This document shows, in pieces, positions 1 through 7,580 of a stretch of 64,000 nucleotides of DNA. The stretch's first letter is position 1, and each line of letters opens with the position of its first letter. This stretch comes from an uncultured Gammaproteobacteria bacterium. GTDB taxonomy: Bacteria; Pseudomonadota; Gammaproteobacteria; Arenicellales; CAJQKF01. The notes under the pieces are model-generated. The model worked only from the letters and a program-made list of their open reading frames with translations. It did no database searches and was not told where the DNA came from. The position numbers were made by a program, and so were the translations under genes. The stretch spans positions 1-64,000 of the forward strand of contig CAJQKF010000079.1 in the NCBI GenBank assembly GCA_905478855.1, read 5' to 3'.

Positions 1-82
1 GAAAGGTCTATTTGACCGGATCGCCCTCACAATTTGCTTGGCATTAATTTTAAAAGATCTTGAACGGTGACCCGTCCGAGGA
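1..82 (-). promoter_or_regulatory. Pre-rRNA-type leader; rRNA operon expected off the left edge
   Basis: Read on the minus strand, this stretch follows a stable-RNA promoter. It contains a boxA-like element (GATCTTTTAAAA, 59 to 48) and then a segment ending in AAATTGTGAGGGCG, which resembles the sequence just before 16S rRNA in many gammaproteobacteria. A small hairpin (GGTC/GACC, 5-17) follows. No mature 16S sequence is inside the window, so the rRNA itself is inferred from the leader type. Confidence 0.6.
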
Positions 83-116
83 GCGCGAATTATACGCACC
101 AACCGAATCCTGTCAA
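83..116 (-). promoter_or_regulatory. Stable-RNA (rrn P1-like) promoter, leftward
   Basis: Minus-strand TTGACA (116-111), a 16-bp spacer and TATAAT (94-89) are followed by a GC-rich discriminator TCGCGC (88-83). Perfect hexamers, a 16-bp spacer and a GC-rich discriminator are typical of growth-rate and stringently controlled rRNA promoters. The A/T-rich tract upstream (about 117-160) could be an UP element. Confidence 0.8.
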
Positions 117-486
117 CTCTTATTTTCGTACAAATTCGAGTTAATATAAAAAATAACTCTCATTGCTAAAACAGAAGAATGTGCTGATTACTTGTTATCT
201 ATATTTTGATAACAAGAACTTTACTCATACTCCAAAAAATAAACGGAATGCCTGTCCAAAAAAGCGTTCGCGTGATTCTGCGAGTCTTATATCCCGCGAA
301 ACTAATATTGTAAAGAACTAAATATTAGAAACCAGTAAATAAAATAATCGTTACTGCAAAAGGACGAATGCGCTAGTAGAAAGATTTAACTTAATCCGTC
401 CGCTAACTCAAGGACTCTCCATCACATCTTTGCACTCTGCCGGGCAGTATAGCGTTTTAAGTAAATAATGTTTTCAATTTACTAGC
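117..486. other. Intergenic region, no gene seen
   Basis: No convincing coding sequence or RNA gene is visible. The segment holds the A/T-rich upstream part of the rrn-like promoter and one perfect inverted repeat (listed separately). It is the spacer between the end of the CYTH gene and the leftward promoter. Confidence 0.6.
191..216. repeat. Perfect 9-bp inverted repeat
   Basis: CTTGTTATC (191-199) and GATAACAAG (208-216) are separated by 8 A/T bases. No T-run follows on either strand, so it does not look like an intrinsic terminator. It lies about 75 bp upstream of the rrn-like -35 box. It could be an operator or the terminator hairpin of the CYTH unit; the sequence does not decide. Confidence 0.5.
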
Positions 487-954
487 TTACCACTGGCAAA
501 ATGGATGATAAACCAAGCTGCTATTCATATAGTTAGCCATACCGGAAACTTCTTCCCCCACCCAATTCGGTTTCATAAAAAACTGTTCCCTCGACGTTAA
601 CTCAATTTCCGCGACGAACAAGCCACTATTCATACCGTGAAACTCATCAATTTCCCACCTATTGGTATCATCATAAACGATGTAACGCGTCTTTTTAATC
701 GTACCGGTAGAACACATCTTATCGAGAAAGATACGAGCGTCGGCTAATGGTACCGAATATACAAACTCATCACGCCGGATATCTAACCCAGCGCTCTTAA
801 TCGTCAAGTTCGCAGAATCACCTTCTATGCGAGCCCGTACAGAGCACTTATTATTTGTCGTTAAGTAGCCCTGCTCAAAAGCGACCCCCTGCTCAGCATG
901 AGCACGCCATGAATCGTTGATAATTAGAAATTTTCGCTCTATTTCAACTCCCAC
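487..954 (-). CDS. CYTH domain phosphohydrolase (triphosphate tunnel metalloenzyme)
   Basis: 155-aa protein made almost entirely of one CYTH domain. The signature EIERKFL is at residues 4-10. Charged tunnel strands follow: VRARIEG (39-45), TIKS (51-54), EIDEFHG (101-107) and AEIEL (115-119). Family members bind divalent metal in a beta-tunnel and hydrolyse tripolyphosphate or other triphosphates; bacterial single-domain forms are often inorganic triphosphatases, which is the likely activity here. The start lies 12 bp after the gamma-glutamyltransferase-like gene, so it is probably the last gene of a three-gene leftward unit with that gene and the dynamin-like GTPase. The substrate is inferred, not shown. 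Confidence 0.88.
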   Translation of the reverse strand: MGVEIERKFLIINDSWRAHAEQGVAFEQGYLTTNNKCSVRARIEGDSANLTIKSAGLDIRRDEFVYSVPLADARIFLDKMCSTGTIKKTRYIVYDDTNRWEIDEFHGMNSGLFVAEIELTSREQFFMKPNWVGEEVSGMANYMNSSLVYHPFCQW

Positions 955-966
955 TTTAATTCCTCA

Positions 967-2523
967 TCAAACAATAATACATTTTCCATCCCTGCGCGGA
1001 TCCGCATAGCCGTCCACCTTACCATTTCCAGCAGTCGTCGCATGAACGCCTCCAAAATAGAAATCGATGCCCTCAAACAGTCGGTGATTTGGATAACAAT
1101 CCAATAATCCTCTAATTTGCTCAGGAGAAAAACCTCCCTCCATATTCATTACATCGTCTTCAAGATGAATCCTTGGGCGCCGCACCGACCGCTCCAATGT
1201 GTCCTTATGCTGACATAAATTCAGAATCACTTGGAGAATTGCGCTACGTATTCGGCTCGAGCCACCAGAACCTAAAACCGTACACATACCGTCACCCCCC
1301 TCAATAATACAGGGAGACATCATGGAACTAAGCCTAGTCGACAACGGCCAACCCGTGCTACCAGCCGGATTTACGTCTGGTTCTCCAAGCATGTTGTTCA
1401 ACATCATCCCTGTACCTGGCACGATTTCCCCGCAGCCTTCGCCATTCGATAGAGTCATTCCGATGGACAGTCCGTTATTATCCGAAACACTAATGTGTGT
1501 CGTTCCAGTCCATGCTGCAATCCTGTTTTCGACATCGAAAATAAGATCCCGTAATGTCGCAGAACTCGCTATATTGTTGTAGTTGGGCCATTCACCACTG
1601 CGCAGAAAGGCATTCTTGCGAGCAATATTAGTCGAATTCATAATCGATGATAAATACAACAATGCAGATTTTGGATTAGATATTTTGCGAGCTGTAATAA
1701 GTTCAAGAGCCAACCAAATTAACGCTCCACCAACCGAAGGTGATGGAAAAATCGATACACTGTCAGAGCCAAACTTACTAACAAGTGGCGACTTCCAAAG
1801 AAATTTATAGTTATTTAAATCAGCACTTCTGACATGACCACCATTTTGCTGAATGTAATTACCTATTTTATCTGCACATTCTCCCTGATAAAATAAATCA
1901 CTACCTTCACGACTAAGTGACTCCATAAAATCAATCATATCTGACCAGCAAGGAACACCACCTTCGCCAAGAACAGTCCGGTTAAGCGCATGACCAAATT
2001 GGCGCTTAGAACTTTGCCTAGAAAGGTAAATTGGCTCTACTAGCTTAAGAATCTTCGCCTGTTGTGCAGTCAATAACGCGCCATTTTTCGCATACTCAAG
2101 CGCGGGAGTCGATAATTCGGATATCGGCAGACTTCCGTATTCTCTATGCAACTCAAACACACCTGCAACAGCCCCCGGCGTAGCGACTGTGCCGTTACCG
2201 ATAAAGAAATGTTGTGTTGCACTGCCGAAATCAACATCAATACGTTCAAAATCCAACGTATCCGCAGGACATATTTGCGCAGGTGTTTGGACGAAAAAAT
2301 CTAGAGCCCTGACGGTTGATGAGGCATCCCTTATTAGCGCAAATCCTGCACCACCCAAAGCGCATAAAACAGGTTCAGCAAAACAGGCCATAAAGAAACC
2401 AGCTATCGCGGCATCAACAGCATTACCGCCACAGCGAAGTATTTCTGCGGCAGCATTGGCGGTTTCCTCATGCCCACACGCAACTACACCACCCACAATC
2501 ACTTTGCCACCTATTTCGAACAA
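967..2523 (-). CDS. Gamma-glutamyltransferase family protein
   Basis: 518 aa, N-terminal-nucleophile hydrolase fold of the gamma-glutamyltranspeptidase family. Visible blocks are GGNAVDAAIA (32-41), GGAGFALIRD (57-66), the processing site TTHISVSD (341-348; Thr341 is the expected autocleavage point and nucleophile) and a GSGGSSRI block (418-425) in place of the usual GSPGG loop. Classical GGTs are periplasmic and degrade glutathione, but this one starts without an obvious signal peptide, which suggests a cytoplasmic enzyme with another gamma-glutamyl or acylase substrate. It starts 11 bp after the dynamin-like gene. Family membership is sure; the substrate is unknown. Confidence 0.85.
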   Translation of the reverse strand: MFEIGGKVIVGGVVACGHEETANAAAEILRCGGNAVDAAIAGFFMACFAEPVLCALGGAGFALIRDASSTVRALDFFVQTPAQICPADTLDFERIDVDFGSATQHFFIGNGTVATPGAVAGVFELHREYGSLPISELSTPALEYAKNGALLTAQQAKILKLVEPIYLSRQSSKRQFGHALNRTVLGEGGVPCWSDMIDFMESLSREGSDLFYQGECADKIGNYIQQNGGHVRSADLNNYKFLWKSPLVSKFGSDSVSIFPSPSVGGALIWLALELITARKISNPKSALLYLSSIMNSTNIARKNAFLRSGEWPNYNNIASSATLRDLIFDVENRIAAWTGTTHISVSDNNGLSIGMTLSNGEGCGEIVPGTGMMLNNMLGEPDVNPAGSTGWPLSTRLSSMMSPCIIEGGDGMCTVLGSGGSSRIRSAILQVILNLCQHKDTLERSVRRPRIHLEDDVMNMEGGFSPEQIRGLLDCYPNHRLFEGIDFYFGGVHATTAGNGKVDGYADPRRDGKCIIV

Positions 2524-2534
2524 CCTCTAAATTT

Positions 2535-4580
2535 CTAAGACCTATGACTCGGTCTGTTCAACGGCACTATATTATCTGCATTTCTGTTGCTGCGCTGACG
2601 CGCAACGGCTCGACGAACGGGATGAGACTGATCGGCACTTTTTTCAAGGCACTTCTGAAGTTTACTAATGTTCTGTTCCAGTTCGTCCCGTTGCCCAATT
2701 ACCTCATCGAGTGTAAAACGCATTTCTTCCATGCGTTCTTCCAATGAGTCTCCAGTTCGGCTAATACGTTTCATACTTTCCAATCGGCGTCTTAACTGGG
2801 ATTGATGCTCTCTTATCTCAGTTTCCAGCGGCGACATTACAGACCGGATCCAATCGTCAACATCTCGGCCCGCCCTTTCGAAAACATCGCGAACCTTGGA
2901 CATTACCGTATCATAATAACGTTTGACCAAAGTATTCTGCTCGGTCATCACGAGGGAAACTCCGCGCATAAAGAAGTCGTGTCGAATATTTAACGAATCG
3001 ATCTCGCGTCGAAAACGCTGACTGGAGAATTTACGTGGCTCGATCTTGGTAACGCCATGCTCAGCTTGGAACCTCCCGTATGCGCTAGCCATCAAATCAT
3101 ATAGTTGCTTAATTTCGACGGCGGCATCTTCCATAATTCCAGTAACATCAGTCAGGAAAATATTCATATGCTGCCGCATACCCAGCGTGGTTAAGCTAAC
3201 AGCCATATCGCGCTTACTACGGGCAATTAACTGTTCAATACGTGACGGGTTAATATGTTCATATAGTTGATTAGTATGCTTCGCAAACACTGCGCGACTT
3301 GCTTGAAATCGGCGCATATTGACGTCTAGTTGCTCTTTCTCAAGTTTAAGCTTGTTAAGTGTTTCTTTTATAACATCAACATTTCGCGCGCTTAAGGCAT
3401 CGATTTCCTTAATATGTGCTGCAGCATCCTTCTCACGACGAGTTAAGATTGACCGGTTTAGCGCAATAATATCCTGAACTCCATCGGAAATTCTGTTCCG
3501 AACAATATCCTGTTTTGCAGGAATTAACATGCTGGCCAAAGCACTTTCAAAAGCACCAATGCCGCTTAATTGAACCAAATGCCCATCTGCTCGAGTACGA
3601 CCAAGTAGTGCTTTTTGAGCTGACAAGGCAAACAGATTGCGCGTTGGAACATCTAGCGTGCGCGCGGTAATATCGAGCTGAGACCGTACTTGTTCATCGA
3701 TCTCGCTCCGATGACGCATATCATCCCAAAGCACATCGACTTTATTAAGAACCACCAGCTTATTATTGCAACTAGAGTCTTCACCAGCGCAAACATGATT
3801 TCGCCAAACACTCATATCCGACTTGGTTACACCGGTATCTGCCGCAAGTACGAATACAATCGCATGGGCCGAACGTAGCATACCAAGCGTTAACTCCGGT
3901 TCTGCACCAAGAGCATTTAACCCAGGCGTATCCTGTATAACCAAACCTTGCTTCAATAGAGGATGGGGATAATTAATGGTCGCATGACGCCATTTGGGAA
4001 CCTCTACTAATCCATCCTCACCTACCTGCAAGCCGTCGTCATCCGTGGGTTCACGAGCAATAAGAAAGCCAAGCTCACTTGCACGCTCCTTAGTTACCCG
4101 CAATATATCGGTAACACGCTTTAGAGACTCGGCAACAGCATCTGGAGAATCCAGATTCAATGGTAAAATTTTCCATTCTTCCGGCCTTGATTTGTAATCA
4201 CTCATACTGTTTTCCGTTTGCCTTGTCTCAGTAGGCAACAGCATAATTCGAGGTTCAACATCATCGTCATAGCGAAGTTCTGTTGGACACATCGTTGTTC
4301 GCCCAGCAGATGACGGCAAAACGCGACGACCAAGATCGGAAAAAAATGTGGCATTTATTAGCTCAGACTTACCGCGAGAAAATTCCGCCACAAAAGCCAC
4401 GTAAAGATGGTCGTCCTGAATTGAATCCAATAATTGACTAATTCGGGTGCGTGAACGACCATCAATCAAATTATTTTCAATCAGAAGATCTCTGTATTCT
4501 GACAAAGACTCTACCAATGACATCCGCCAATCGCCATACAAGCTAATACGGCGTTCAAATTTGTTGGTTTCTACAACCAT
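2535..4580 (-). CDS. Dynamin-family GTPase
   Basis: 681 aa. The N-terminal GTPase domain shows a P-loop EFSRGKSE (66-73), the G3 motif DTPGL near residue 217 and the G4 motif NKVD near 279. The rest is long and helical with two charged coiled-coil stretches (about 380-430 and 600-655) and a basic C-terminus. This is the architecture of bacterial dynamin-like proteins, which assemble on membranes or DNA-associated complexes and couple GTP hydrolysis to remodelling. Bacterial dynamins often come as tandem pairs; here there is only one. It is the first gene of a compact unit with a GGT-like and a CYTH enzyme. The cellular role cannot be told from sequence. Confidence 0.88.
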   Translation of the reverse strand: MVVETNKFERRISLYGDWRMSLVESLSEYRDLLIENNLIDGRSRTRISQLLDSIQDDHLYVAFVAEFSRGKSELINATFFSDLGRRVLPSSAGRTTMCPTELRYDDDVEPRIMLLPTETRQTENSMSDYKSRPEEWKILPLNLDSPDAVAESLKRVTDILRVTKERASELGFLIAREPTDDDGLQVGEDGLVEVPKWRHATINYPHPLLKQGLVIQDTPGLNALGAEPELTLGMLRSAHAIVFVLAADTGVTKSDMSVWRNHVCAGEDSSCNNKLVVLNKVDVLWDDMRHRSEIDEQVRSQLDITARTLDVPTRNLFALSAQKALLGRTRADGHLVQLSGIGAFESALASMLIPAKQDIVRNRISDGVQDIIALNRSILTRREKDAAAHIKEIDALSARNVDVIKETLNKLKLEKEQLDVNMRRFQASRAVFAKHTNQLYEHINPSRIEQLIARSKRDMAVSLTTLGMRQHMNIFLTDVTGIMEDAAVEIKQLYDLMASAYGRFQAEHGVTKIEPRKFSSQRFRREIDSLNIRHDFFMRGVSLVMTEQNTLVKRYYDTVMSKVRDVFERAGRDVDDWIRSVMSPLETEIREHQSQLRRRLESMKRISRTGDSLEERMEEMRFTLDEVIGQRDELEQNISKLQKCLEKSADQSHPVRRAVARQRSNRNADNIVPLNRPSHRS

Positions 4581-4647
4581 TTCAAGTGTTTTTTCAGTGT
4601 GTGTCTCTAACCTATTGGATTATAAGAAAAAAAACGGAATACAGCAA

Positions 4648-4990
4648 TCAATCGTTTGAATGGGGCAGATAAATTCTTATACCCAGTCCGACGTCGATTC
4701 TATTATGAAACTCCAACCTTCCATTATGGCTATTTACAATATTCTCAACAATCGATAAACCCAACCCGGCACCATTATTGTGTCTGGACGAATCTCTGCG
4801 GAAATAGGGCTCCGATAACCATAACAACCTCGTCCGCTAGCTGACTAACTCTAACAAACACACGTGTTGCAAACCGCGAACAATTAGAAAACATATTTTG
4901 AAAACAGCGCCTTACATCAATTCCTCTCGATCTATAATAATATTTCCAACGCTGCTGAACGCATACTAGACACTTTCGATGCAACAAGTT
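4648..4990 (-). pseudogene. Remnant of a sensor histidine kinase (C-terminal ATPase domain)
   Basis: On the minus strand, two frames together recall a HATPase_c domain. One frame reads FQNMFSNCSRFATRVF followed by VSQLADEVVMVIG, like the N-box and following strands. A shifted frame then reads EPYFRRDSSRHNNGAGLGLS and IVENIVNSHNGRLEF, the F and G2 boxes, and ends at a TGA (4650-4648). The segment between, which should carry the DxGxG loop, is missing. No intact start, dimerisation domain or partner regulator is visible. Seen: motif fragments in two frames. Inferred: a kinase gene truncated at its 5' end and broken by deletion and frameshift. Confidence 0.72.
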
Positions 4991-5185
4991 GGTAAATCCT
5001 CACGATATAGTGCGCAACCCAATCAACACATCGACCAACATATCAAAAGAACAGAAGAAGATATTACGAAATTGAAAGTATTGGATATCCCAATGAAATC
5101 GCCGATAGCTGCCCTAACACCGGACTAACCCCGGAACAGCGGAGAGATATCAATATTTTCTCCCCAAACACTGTAAAAATCGTTT
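4991..5185. other. Intergenic region, no gene recognised
   Basis: This lies between the kinase remnant and the VTT gene. A short plus-strand reading frame is present but matches no family I recognise. It may be further decayed coding sequence of the lost two-component locus. Confidence 0.4.
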
Positions 5186-5914
5186 CTAATTGTTTGCTTT
5201 CCAGGCTTCCCCAGGTCGTCGCCGAACTATTCGTAAAACTACCGGTATCAGAGCACTGGCGGCAACAAGCGCCAATGCGGTTATAACTTTTCCGGCCATT
5301 TCGCTTTCGCCACTAATCGCTTCATAGCCGACGTACCCCGCATAAGTAACTGCACATGTTGCTGGAGCGATACCACCAATAGTTGCAAATGTATACGGCA
5401 AAAGTCTTACAGGCGTCAGGCCTAACGCGTAATTAAGTACAAAATAAGGAACGCCAGCCAGCCGCACCAAAAACACAAACTTCCAGCCTTCGGTTTTTAC
5501 ACCATCCAGCATATAGCGCAGACGGCTACCCGCTCGTTGATGAGCCCATTCTTGAGCCAGATATCTGGAGATTAAAAAAGCAAATACAGCGCCAAGCGTG
5601 GCACCTGATATATTATAAACTGAGCCTAAAACAGGCCCAAATAATGCACCACCAGTCAATATCATCACGGTTGCCGGAATAAAAAATACTGCTGCAATAC
5701 TGAACATTATTATAAAGAGTAAAGGCGCTAAAGAACCTGCTGACTTTACATATTCTTGTATAATCCTCGGGTCCAGAAACTCCCAGTTTTTTATTGCCAG
5801 AAAGACTCCTGCTAAGATTAGCACTATTAACAAAATTTTTAACATTCGAGCAAACACAGTATATTTCCTTCTTATTTTCAAGTCTGACAAGGCCATCGAA
5901 AGACTATACATCAA
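5186..5914 (-). CDS. TVP38/TMEM64 family (VTT domain) membrane protein
   Basis: 242 aa, highly hydrophobic. It has one N-terminal membrane segment (about 24-43), then the VTT core: helices around 63-88 and 92-117, a soluble loop, and the family signature FLVRLAGVPYFVLNYALGLT near residues 148-167, followed by two more helices. Related to DedA proteins, the family is thought to move lipids across or between membrane leaflets; for this member that is family inference. Tandem Met codons at the start leave the exact N-terminus open. It is a single gene, divergent from lexA. Confidence 0.85.
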   Translation of the reverse strand: MMYSLSMALSDLKIRRKYTVFARMLKILLIVLILAGVFLAIKNWEFLDPRIIQEYVKSAGSLAPLLFIIMFSIAAVFFIPATVMILTGGALFGPVLGSVYNISGATLGAVFAFLISRYLAQEWAHQRAGSRLRYMLDGVKTEGWKFVFLVRLAGVPYFVLNYALGLTPVRLLPYTFATIGGIAPATCAVTYAGYVGYEAISGESEMAGKVITALALVAASALIPVVLRIVRRRPGEAWKANN

Positions 5915-6047
5915 TATCCGTTCAAAAAGCCCATAGACATGGCTTATGATAGTTTAGTTAAAAGCGATATAAATCCTAAAGATTTGAATAAAACTGGTCT
6001 TGACTCACAAAAGTATTATTGTAAACATATAAAGCACTGAATACTTA

Positions 6048-6073
6048 TATATATCCCTATTTATATATCCCTA
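6048..6073. repeat. 12-bp direct repeat in the lexA upstream region
   Basis: TATATATCCCTA occurs at 6048-6059 and again at 6062-6073, a 14-bp period, about 70 bp before the lexA start. It sits where a promoter or operator would be. I could not find a canonical CTGT-N8-ACAG LexA box in the 224-bp gap, so this repeat is a candidate regulatory site, without further proof. Confidence 0.45.
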
Positions 6074-6138
6074 ATGGTATATGATATAAATAGAAATATA
6101 TACTTACATAACAATACTATCTAAGAAAATAAAAGGAT

Positions 6139-6735
6139 ATGCTAACTAAAAGACAAAAACAGATTCTAGATGTTATTCAAAAAAGCATTGAAAAACGCGG
6201 CATGCCGCCTACTAGAGCAGAAATAGGTGAAGTCTTCGGCTTTCGGTCACCTAATGCAGCGGAAGAGCATTTACGTGCACTAGAGCGCAAAGGTGTAATT
6301 GATATAATACCAGGCTCATCCAGAGGCATTCGATTACTCATACCAACTGGACTACCGGTTATTGGTCAAGTAGCAGCAGGAAGTCCAATTTTAGCTGAAG
6401 AGCATATTGAAGACCACCATGCCGTACCCTCCAATCTATTCAAACCTAAGGCACATTACTTCCTTAGAGTTAAAGGAATGAGCATGCGGGACGCAGGAAT
6501 AATGGATGGTGATCTACTTGCTGTTCATAAAACACGTAAAGCTGAAAATGGGCAACTGGTTGTCGCCAGACTTGATGATGAAGTAACGGTTAAACAATTT
6601 CGTCAACGAGGCAATATTGTCACATTATTACCGAAGAACCCTGATTTCGAGCCGATTCGTATAGATTTACGTAAGCAAAACATGACAATAGAAGGTCTGG
6701 GAGTTGGCGTCGTGCGCAATGGAAAGATGCTCTAG
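6139..6735 (+). CDS. lexA: LexA repressor, SOS response
   Basis: 198 aa, close to the usual 202. The N-terminal winged helix includes PPTRAEI (24-30) and a recognition helix [12 protein letters not shown] (37-48), almost identical to E. coli LexA. The autocleavage bond is Ala80-Gly81 (VAAGSP), and the serine/lysine dyad is Ser115 (KGMSM) and Lys152 (TVKQF). RecA-stimulated self-cleavage should derepress SOS genes. It is followed, same strand, by imuA and imuB, so it probably controls its own unit. The ATG start is preceded by an AAAGGA ribosome site. Confidence 0.97.
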   Translation: MLTKRQKQILDVIQKSIEKRGMPPTRAEIGEVFGFRSPNAAEEHLRALERKGVIDIIPGSSRGIRLLIPTGLPVIGQVAAGSPILAEEHIEDHHAVPSNLFKPKAHYFLRVKGMSMRDAGIMDGDLLAVHKTRKAENGQLVVARLDDEVTVKQFRQRGNIVTLLPKNPDFEPIRIDLRKQNMTIEGLGVGVVRNGKML

Positions 6736-6801
6736 GCTGACTACTAATTGCGAGCCCTGAAATGCATATATTTTATAGTCGCGATATGGGGCCACATTTA
6801 T

Positions 6802-6817
6802 TCTGTCAGAATATAGA
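6802..6817 (+). promoter_or_regulatory. Degenerate LexA-box-like site before imuA (weak)
   Basis: CTGTCAGAATATAGAC lies in the lexA-imuA gap. The left half CTGT matches the gammaproteobacterial LexA consensus CTGT-N8-ACAG, but the right half (AGAC) matches at only two of four positions. It is well placed for SOS control of imuA, but the match is poor. Confidence 0.2.
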
Positions 6818-6887
6818 CCGGAATATTTCTTTTCTTTCCATAAGTGTTTCTTTTTCACGCTCTTATTTTGTTTAATTGGTTGGCTGC

Positions 6888-7580
6888 ATGTTCGACCAAC
6901 CAAAGCAGTCCACCAAAGCAGTCCTAAAGCCTACGACTCCATCATCTGCTAGTGATAAGAAAGAAGCGCTTACAAATAACAAATATATTACGTCAGCTCG
7001 AAACCTAATAGACCATCCTTGTACTGCAATCTCCAGCGGATTTGATCAACTTGATCGCTATCTACCGAGCAATGGTTGGCCTATAGGCTCAGTGATTGAA
7101 GTACTTTCAGGCGCCACAAATGCTTCTGATTTATGGGTTGCATTACCTATATTAAAAAGCTTTAACGCTGATGACTCCTGGTCTGCACTTATAAATCCAC
7201 CTTATATCCCTTACGCACCCACCCTGACTAATTTCGGTATTGATTTAAATAAAATATTGATTGTTAATCCGCCCAATCCAAACGATATATTTTGGACTGC
7301 TGAGGAAGCAATTAAGTCTGATACATGCTCCGTCGTGCTCGTCTGGATTTCACACTACAACCGTAAAGCGTTACGACGGCTACAATTATCTACACAACAA
7401 TATCAACGTATTTGTTTTTGCTTTCATCCCTCGCCAAATACACAGCGACATACAACAACTGCGATTCGATTATCCATACGACCGAACAAAACAGGTATTT
7501 GCATTGACTTACTAAAATGCCGCGGAGGAACAGTCCGAAGTGGAATTAATATCAACTTCAATGATATTGGGTATAGCTAA
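6888..7580 (+). CDS. imuA: ImuA, translesion-synthesis accessory protein
   Basis: About 230 aa, RecA/SulA-like protein of SOS mutagenesis cassettes. The N-terminal block ISSGFDQLDRYLPSNGWP and the following GSVIEVLSG are the typical start of the ImuA RecA-like fold. In family knowledge ImuA, ImuB and DnaE2 act together in error-prone repair. An ATG at 6888 is chosen; a TTG four codons earlier is in frame but neither start has a strong ribosome site. The stop codon overlaps the imuB ATG by one base (TAATG), indicating translational coupling. Confidence 0.85.
   Translation: MFDQPKQSTKAVLKPTTPSSASDKKEALTNNKYITSARNLIDHPCTAISSGFDQLDRYLPSNGWPIGSVIEVLSGATNASDLWVALPILKSFNADDSWSALINPPYIPYAPTLTNFGIDLNKILIVNPPNPNDIFWTAEEAIKSDTCSVVLVWISHYNRKALRRLQLSTQQYQRICFCFHPSPNTQRHTTTAIRLSIRPNKTGICIDLLKCRGGTVRSGININFNDIGYS

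Noticed and set aside
4775-4987. Minus-strand 70-codon frame as a real small gene
   Set aside because: Its middle matches a histidine kinase ATPase domain that continues in another frame, so it is part of a pseudogene.
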